DNA of 64,000 bases from Oscillospiraceae bacterium (GTDB lineage Bacteria > Bacillota > Clostridia > UMGS1840 > HGM11507). This document shows, one piece after another, positions 60,215 to 64,000 of the stretch (its first letter is position 1; the number at the start of each line of letters is the position of its first letter). A program made the position numbers and the translations under genes. The stretch spans positions 1-64,000 of the forward strand of contig SVKB01000012.1 of assembly GCA_015068665.1 (NCBI GenBank), read 5' to 3'. The notes under the pieces were generated by a model, which was not told the DNA's origin, searched no databases, and saw only the letters and a list, made by a program, of their open reading frames with translations.

Positions 60215-61402
60215 TTATTTTCCTCCGATATTTACAATAAGCCTTTCGGTTTCCTCAATTGCCTTTTCAACCAGTTCATCAATTCCTTCAAGCTTAAGCT
60301 CCTCGTTTCTTATTTCTTCAAGCTGAGGCTTGGTTTTGGGATGCTTGGGCACAAATACCGTACAGCAGTCCTCATAAGGAAGAATGGAAGTTTCAAAGGT
60401 ACCGATTTTTCTTGAGATTTTAGTTATCTCCTCCTTATCCATACCGATAAGGGGACGGAATACCGGCATTTCAACCACGTCATTGGTAACGGTCATACTT
60501 TCTATAGTCTGGGATGCAACCTGACCTAAGCTTTCACCTGTTACAATAGCTTTTGCGCCGTGAAGCTTTGCAATGCGCTCGGTAATTCTCATCATATATC
60601 TTCTCATTAAGAGCACCAGCATATCGTTCTGGGCTTTTTCATTTATAAGAAGCTGGATATCGGTAAAGGGTACAACATAAAGCTCTATCCTTCCCGTATA
60701 GTCACTTAAAATTTCAGCAAGCTTTATAACCTTCTCCCTTGCACGCTCTGAGGTATAGGGATAGGAATGGAAATGGACACCGATTAAGTCCACTCCCCTT
60801 TTTGAAATCATATAGCCTGCAACCGGGCTGTCAATCCCTCCCGAAAGCATAAGGGCACATTTTCCGTTAATACCAAGGGGAAGTCCGCCGGGTCCCTGAA
60901 TTTTAGAGGCATACACATAAGCCCCTTCTTCCCTTATTTCAACCATAACTGTTATATCGGGATTTTTAACATCAACCCTTGCATTGTTAAAATGCTTCGA
61001 GAAGATATATTCGCCAACCTCTCTCTGAACCTCGGGAGATTTTAAGGGAAATTTCTTATCCGGTCTTTTAACCTCTACCTTAAAGCTTTTACCCGGAAGG
61101 TATGCCTCCTCATAGCAGGCAAGAGCCTGTTTTTTGATAGCTTCAATTTCCTTGTCACAGCAAGCTGCCTTACATATATATAAAATTCCGAACACCTTGG
61201 AAATTCTTTCAAGGGCTTCGTCATAATCAAAAGCAGGATCATCGCTTTCCACATAAACTGCCGCCTGGAATTTGGTGATTTTAAATTCGCCCATTCCTTT
61301 AAGCTTGTATCTTATATTTTTAAGGAGCCTGTCCTCAAACAGGTGACGGTTAAGACCCTTTAAGATAATCTCACCGTATTTTATAATCAAAACTTCCTTC
61401 AT
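60215..61402 (-). CDS. thiI: tRNA 4-thiouridine synthase
   Basis: ThiI adenylates and sulfurates U8 of tRNA. The 395-residue protein has an N-terminal ferredoxin-like/THUMP region (IKYGEIILKGLNRHLFEDRL), then the PP-loop LMLSGGIDSPVAGYM and GESLGQVASQTIESM. It lacks a C-terminal rhodanese domain, so sulfur transfer would rely on the neighbouring desulfurase directly, as in Bacillus. Starts one base after the desulfurase stop. Confidence 0.95.
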   Translation of the reverse strand: MKEVLIIKYGEIILKGLNRHLFEDRLLKNIRYKLKGMGEFKITKFQAAVYVESDDPAFDYDEALERISKVFGILYICKAACCDKEIEAIKKQALACYEEAYLPGKSFKVEVKRPDKKFPLKSPEVQREVGEYIFSKHFNNARVDVKNPDITVMVEIREEGAYVYASKIQGPGGLPLGINGKCALMLSGGIDSPVAGYMISKRGVDLIGVHFHSYPYTSERAREKVIKLAEILSDYTGRIELYVVPFTDIQLLINEKAQNDMLVLLMRRYMMRITERIAKLHGAKAIVTGESLGQVASQTIESMTVTNDVVEMPVFRPLIGMDKEEITKISRKIGTFETSILPYEDCCTVFVPKHPKTKPQLEEIRNEELKLEGIDELVEKAIEETERLIVNIGGK

Positions 61403-61403
61403 T

Positions 61404-62555
61404 TTAAACTCTTAACCTCTTTCTTAAAATTTCAACCTCTTCTTTAATTACCGAAAAGGCATATTCAGCCTCTTCAAGACTTGAGAAGGAATCAAAGCTG
61501 AAGCGGATAGCACTGTCAAAAACGCTTCTGTCACATCCCATTATCTCAAGGATTTTCTTTTTCCCCGAATGATTGGAGGAGCAGGCTGACCCGCTGGACA
61601 CATAGATATCCTTTTTTTCAAAGGTGTGGAGTAAAATTTCCGACCTGATGCCCAAAAAGGATACATTGAGTATATGGGGAGCGGAATTTGCCATATCGGT
61701 ATTTACAACGGTTTTATCCATTTTTGAAAAGCCTTCATAAAGATATTCTTTTACCTTTTTCATCTTACCGATATCCTCGTTAAGAGTTTTAAGATGCTCT
61801 GCTGCGGCAACTCCGAAGCCGTATATTCCAACTGTGTTTTCCGTTCCGTTTCTCAGCCCCTTTTCCTGACCGCCGCCAAGGCTTAAGGGGGAAAGGAGTG
61901 TTCCCTTTTTTATATAAGCGGCACCAACTCCCTTGGGGCCGTTGATTTTATGGGAGCTTAAGGATATTAAATCCGCACCAAGCTCTTTTACGGTAAAGGG
62001 GATTTTCATAAATGACTGGACACAATCGCAATGAAGAAGTGCCCCGGAGCCCTTTTTCTTTAAAATCTTTTTAATCCGTTTTATATCAAATATGTAGCCG
62101 GTCTCATTATTTACATGCATAATACTTACTAATGAAACCGAGGAATCCACCTCTTTTTCAAAGGCATCATAGTCGAAGCCTTTTTCCATCGTGCAGGGAA
62201 TAACCTTTACATCAAAGCCTTTTTCCTTAAGATAATCAAACTGACTCATAACCGAGGGGTGCTCTACCGAAGAGGTGATAATCTTTTTCCCTGCATGCTT
62301 ATTTCTTGTAAGATATCCTGTTATACAAAGATTGCTTGATTCGGTTCCCCCTGATGTGAAATATATTTCATCCGGGGTTGCACCTATCGCTTCGGCTATA
62401 GTTTTTCTTGAAAACTCAAGCTTTTTCTCCGCCCTTAAACCCATTGAGTGCAAGGAGGAAGGATTTCCGAAATCCTCTTCAAGCATTAAAAGCATTTCTT
62501 CATTTACTTTTTTTAAGGTTTTTGTTGTTGCGCTGTTATCAAAATAAACAAACAT
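61404..62555 (-). CDS. Cysteine desulfurase (NifS/IscS family), partner of ThiI
   Basis: The 383-residue PLP enzyme has YFDNSATTKTLKKV, the cofactor-binding HVNNETGYIFDI, the Schiff-base lysine in SLSSHKINGPKGVGA and the active-site cysteine in SSGSACSSNHSGKK. It takes sulfur from cysteine. Direct coupling with thiI suggests the dedicated NifZ-like role of supplying sulfur for 4-thiouridine. Confidence 0.95.
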   Translation of the reverse strand: MFVYFDNSATTKTLKKVNEEMLLMLEEDFGNPSSLHSMGLRAEKKLEFSRKTIAEAIGATPDEIYFTSGGTESSNLCITGYLTRNKHAGKKIITSSVEHPSVMSQFDYLKEKGFDVKVIPCTMEKGFDYDAFEKEVDSSVSLVSIMHVNNETGYIFDIKRIKKILKKKGSGALLHCDCVQSFMKIPFTVKELGADLISLSSHKINGPKGVGAAYIKKGTLLSPLSLGGGQEKGLRNGTENTVGIYGFGVAAAEHLKTLNEDIGKMKKVKEYLYEGFSKMDKTVVNTDMANSAPHILNVSFLGIRSEILLHTFEKKDIYVSSGSACSSNHSGKKKILEIMGCDRSVFDSAIRFSFDSFSSLEEAEYAFSVIKEEVEILRKRLRV

Positions 62556-62578
62556 ATTCTTTCTCCCGGTGAGATTTA

Positions 62579-63217
62579 CTAAAGTTCCTTTTCAATAATC
62601 GAAATCACTTCATCAAGTGATGAAAGCTCGGCAACCATCAAGGACTTTGCCTCTTCATCAAATTCGGCTACATCGGGAATACCGATACATTTCATACCTG
62701 CACGGGATCCCGAAAGAATTCCGTTTTTTGAATCCTCTATTACAAAACATTCCTGAGGCTTTCTTCCAAGCCTTTTTGCTGCCAGCAAAAAGATATCTGG
62801 GGCAGGCTTTCCGTTTACTACTTCCTCTCCGCCCACAATTACGTCAAATTGCTCAAGTCCGTTAAGCTTATTAAGATTATAGGCTATAACCTCACTTGAG
62901 GAGCCGGATGCAAGGGCGGTTTTTATGCCCTTTTCCTTAAGATAGCCAAGAAGCTTTTTGGCACCCTTTTTATAGGTGATTTTTCCGTTTTTAATAATAT
63001 ATTCTGTTGCTTCCCTTTTAAAAAGCTCAATGTCAAGGGAAGGAAAATGCTCTGAAAGATACGCCGTCCACCCTGCTTCGTTCATTCCGCAAACGTGTTT
63101 TATGTGGTTACCCACATTTTCCACCTTCTGAAGACTGCCTGCATGATTCCAGGCGGTTATACCTATTCTTTGCGTATCAAGCAAGGTTCCGTCCATATCG
63201 AAAATTACACTTAACAT
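62579..63217 (-). CDS. HAD-superfamily phosphatase, beta-phosphoglucomutase-like subgroup
   Basis: The 212-residue protein has motif I as VIFDMDGTLLDTQR, motif II as TALASGSSSEVIAYNL, and motif III with GKPAPDIFLLAAKRLG, then VIEDSKNGILSGSRAGM. The small helical cap and the length fit the beta-PGM/phosphatase subgroup. The substrate cannot be told. It lies 14 bases after the serine-hydrolase gene. Confidence 0.88.
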   Translation of the reverse strand: MLSVIFDMDGTLLDTQRIGITAWNHAGSLQKVENVGNHIKHVCGMNEAGWTAYLSEHFPSLDIELFKREATEYIIKNGKITYKKGAKKLLGYLKEKGIKTALASGSSSEVIAYNLNKLNGLEQFDVIVGGEEVVNGKPAPDIFLLAAKRLGRKPQECFVIEDSKNGILSGSRAGMKCIGIPDVAEFDEEAKSLMVAELSSLDEVISIIEKEL

Positions 63218-63231
63218 ATATTTCTCCTGAT

Positions 63232-64000
63232 TTATTTTAAAGATAGGTAAAGGGCATTTCTTATTTCATTCTGAATATTATGATCCCAACGGTGGATTTG
63301 CTGAAAGAAGGTTAAGGATAATTTATTCTCGGTATCCACCATGGAAAATCCGCCTGCGGCACCGTCCCATCCGAATTCATAAAGAGGGCTTAAGCTTCCG
63401 CTTTCTTTACTGTTTATATGAGTTCTTACGCCTAAGCCGTAGCCGTAGCCCTTTGTTTTAACCTTTGTCTGAAAGCTTTTAAGCCCTTCATCACAAAGCT
63501 GATTGGTTTTAATAAGATTTACGGTTTCTTCCTTTAAAAGACGGTAGCCATCCTTGGTTACGCCTCCCGATGCAAGGGCATCAAGGAAGGGGGCATAGTC
63601 ACAAACGGTAGAGCAAAGCCCTGCGCCGCCACTTTCGTATTCCTCGGTTAAGTTATAAGGGCAGAAAAGCTCCTGCCTTACGGGGATACGGTTTTCATTG
63701 TACTGATATCTTGCAGGCATCCTTGAAAGCTTATCCTTATCCTTGGTAAGTCCGAAAAAGGTTTCCTTCATTTTAAGAGGCTCGAAGATATTTTCCTTCA
63801 TATAAACGGATAGCTTTTTGCCTGTTATCACCTCTATCAGGCCACCAAGAATATCATGGCAAAGGCTGTATTTATAATTGGTGCCCGGCTCGAATGAAAG
63901 AGGTGTTTCACTTAAGGATTTTACTATATCCAAAGTAGAGGTTTTACCCATCTTTATTGTTCTTTCAATATAGGGTGCAGAAATATTATAGTCAAAGCCT
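63232..64000 (-). CDS. Serine hydrolase of the beta-lactamase/class C PBP-like family, 5' end outside the window
   Basis: The frame stays open to the right edge: upstream of the first ATG (63951) it reads GFDYNISAPYIERTIK, a typical family stretch, so the true N-terminus lies beyond 64000. Visible are FEPGTNYKYSLCHDILGGLI (the YxL/N motif region), GAGLCSTVCDYAPFLDAL and GYGYGLGVRT. The catalytic SxxK would be outside. Such enzymes are esterases or D-Ala-D-Ala-related hydrolases; the substrate is unknown. Confidence 0.9.
   Translation of the reverse strand, partial: GFDYNISAPYIERTIKMGKTSTLDIVKSLSETPLSFEPGTNYKYSLCHDILGGLIEVITGKKLSVYMKENIFEPLKMKETFFGLTKDKDKLSRMPARYQYNENRIPVRQELFCPYNLTEEYESGGAGLCSTVCDYAPFLDALASGGVTKDGYRLLKEETVNLIKTNQLCDEGLKSFQTKVKTKGYGYGLGVRTHINSKESGSLSPLYEFGWDGAAGGFSMVDTENKLSLTFFQQIHRWDHNIQNEIRNALYLSLK

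Overview
The window looks like chromosome from an anaerobic, low-GC Gram-positive bacterium of the class Clostridia, probably a gut-type lineage known mainly from assemblies. The basis is pyruvate:ferredoxin oxidoreductase, a GTP-type PEP carboxykinase, primase next to two SigA-like sigma factors, Jag/YidC/YidD/RnpA/L34, a class A PBP, and sporulation-lineage proteins (BofC-like, SpoVB-like, SleB-type hydrolase). Species cannot be named from sequence alone. Nearly all genes lie on the minus strand; the clear plus-strand genes are the cell-wall hydrolase (18 kb), the BofC-like gene (43 kb) and the apgM-type/phosphosugar mutase pair (47-50 kb).

Layout. 1-10.5 kb: a tightly overlapping minus-strand operon. 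It encodes a secreted RCC1-propeller protein, a secreted helical protein, a 1,861-residue RHS/YD-repeat protein ending in a peptidoglycan-binding domain plus a polymorphic toxin type 44 tip, and a small membrane-anchored candidate immunity protein. Downstream lie the wreck of another toxin/immunity pair and a GGGGACGG palindromic repeat cluster. 10.7-17.9 kb: azlCD, a 420-bp structured non-coding block, two tandem SigA paralogues, dnaG, dgt, rdgB. 18-33.7 kb: cell-wall hydrolase, degV remnant, sirtuin, membrane protein with no ordinary start codon, nifJ, flippase, SGNH hydrolase, Cys-rich protein, rsmI, jag-yidC-yidD-rnpA-rpmH (no dnaA beside it) and small housekeeping genes. 33.7-43.6 kb: pckG, parB/noc-like, rsmG, a MATE transporter, a four-helix-bundle gene between long direct repeats next to a Cys-Gly-Phe-Asp-Val tRNA cluster, PBP1A, bofC-like. 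43.8-49.9 kb: lysC-hom-ACT facing an apgM-type gene (possible homoserine kinase analogue) and a phosphosugar mutase. 49.9-54.3 kb: an accessory island. 54.3-57.8 kb: rpmG-secE-nusG-rplK-rplA-rplJ-rplL with L1-type sites and an L10 leader. 57.9-64 kb: recA, cinA, thiI, cysteine desulfurase, HAD phosphatase and a partial serine hydrolase.

The most interesting signal links the RHS locus to the 50-54 kb island. The island is a row of small, mostly membrane-anchored or immunity-like genes (DUF2019-like, NTF2-fold immunity type, SLH protein). Each is bounded by a copy of one palindromic repeat that often touches the upstream stop codon or replaces what used to precede the gene. Several genes begin inside the last codons of a vanished upstream reading frame. 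One island gene has a 182-bp, 99% identical, truncated twin directly downstream of the RHS toxin, where a 50-codon tail of the missing upstream gene survives. At the island edge is the C-terminal half of a REP-associated transposase (RAYT). I read this as an immunity-cassette graveyard or reservoir shaped by REP-type palindromes and exchanging DNA with the active RHS toxin locus.

Other non-coding structure includes tandem hairpins of different stem sequence joined by a constant ATATCGA linker, a similar family with a GAATTG linker, a two-copy three-stem element with compensatory changes at 11.8-12.2 kb, and paired cruciform-like hairpins at 12.06 and 43.67 kb.
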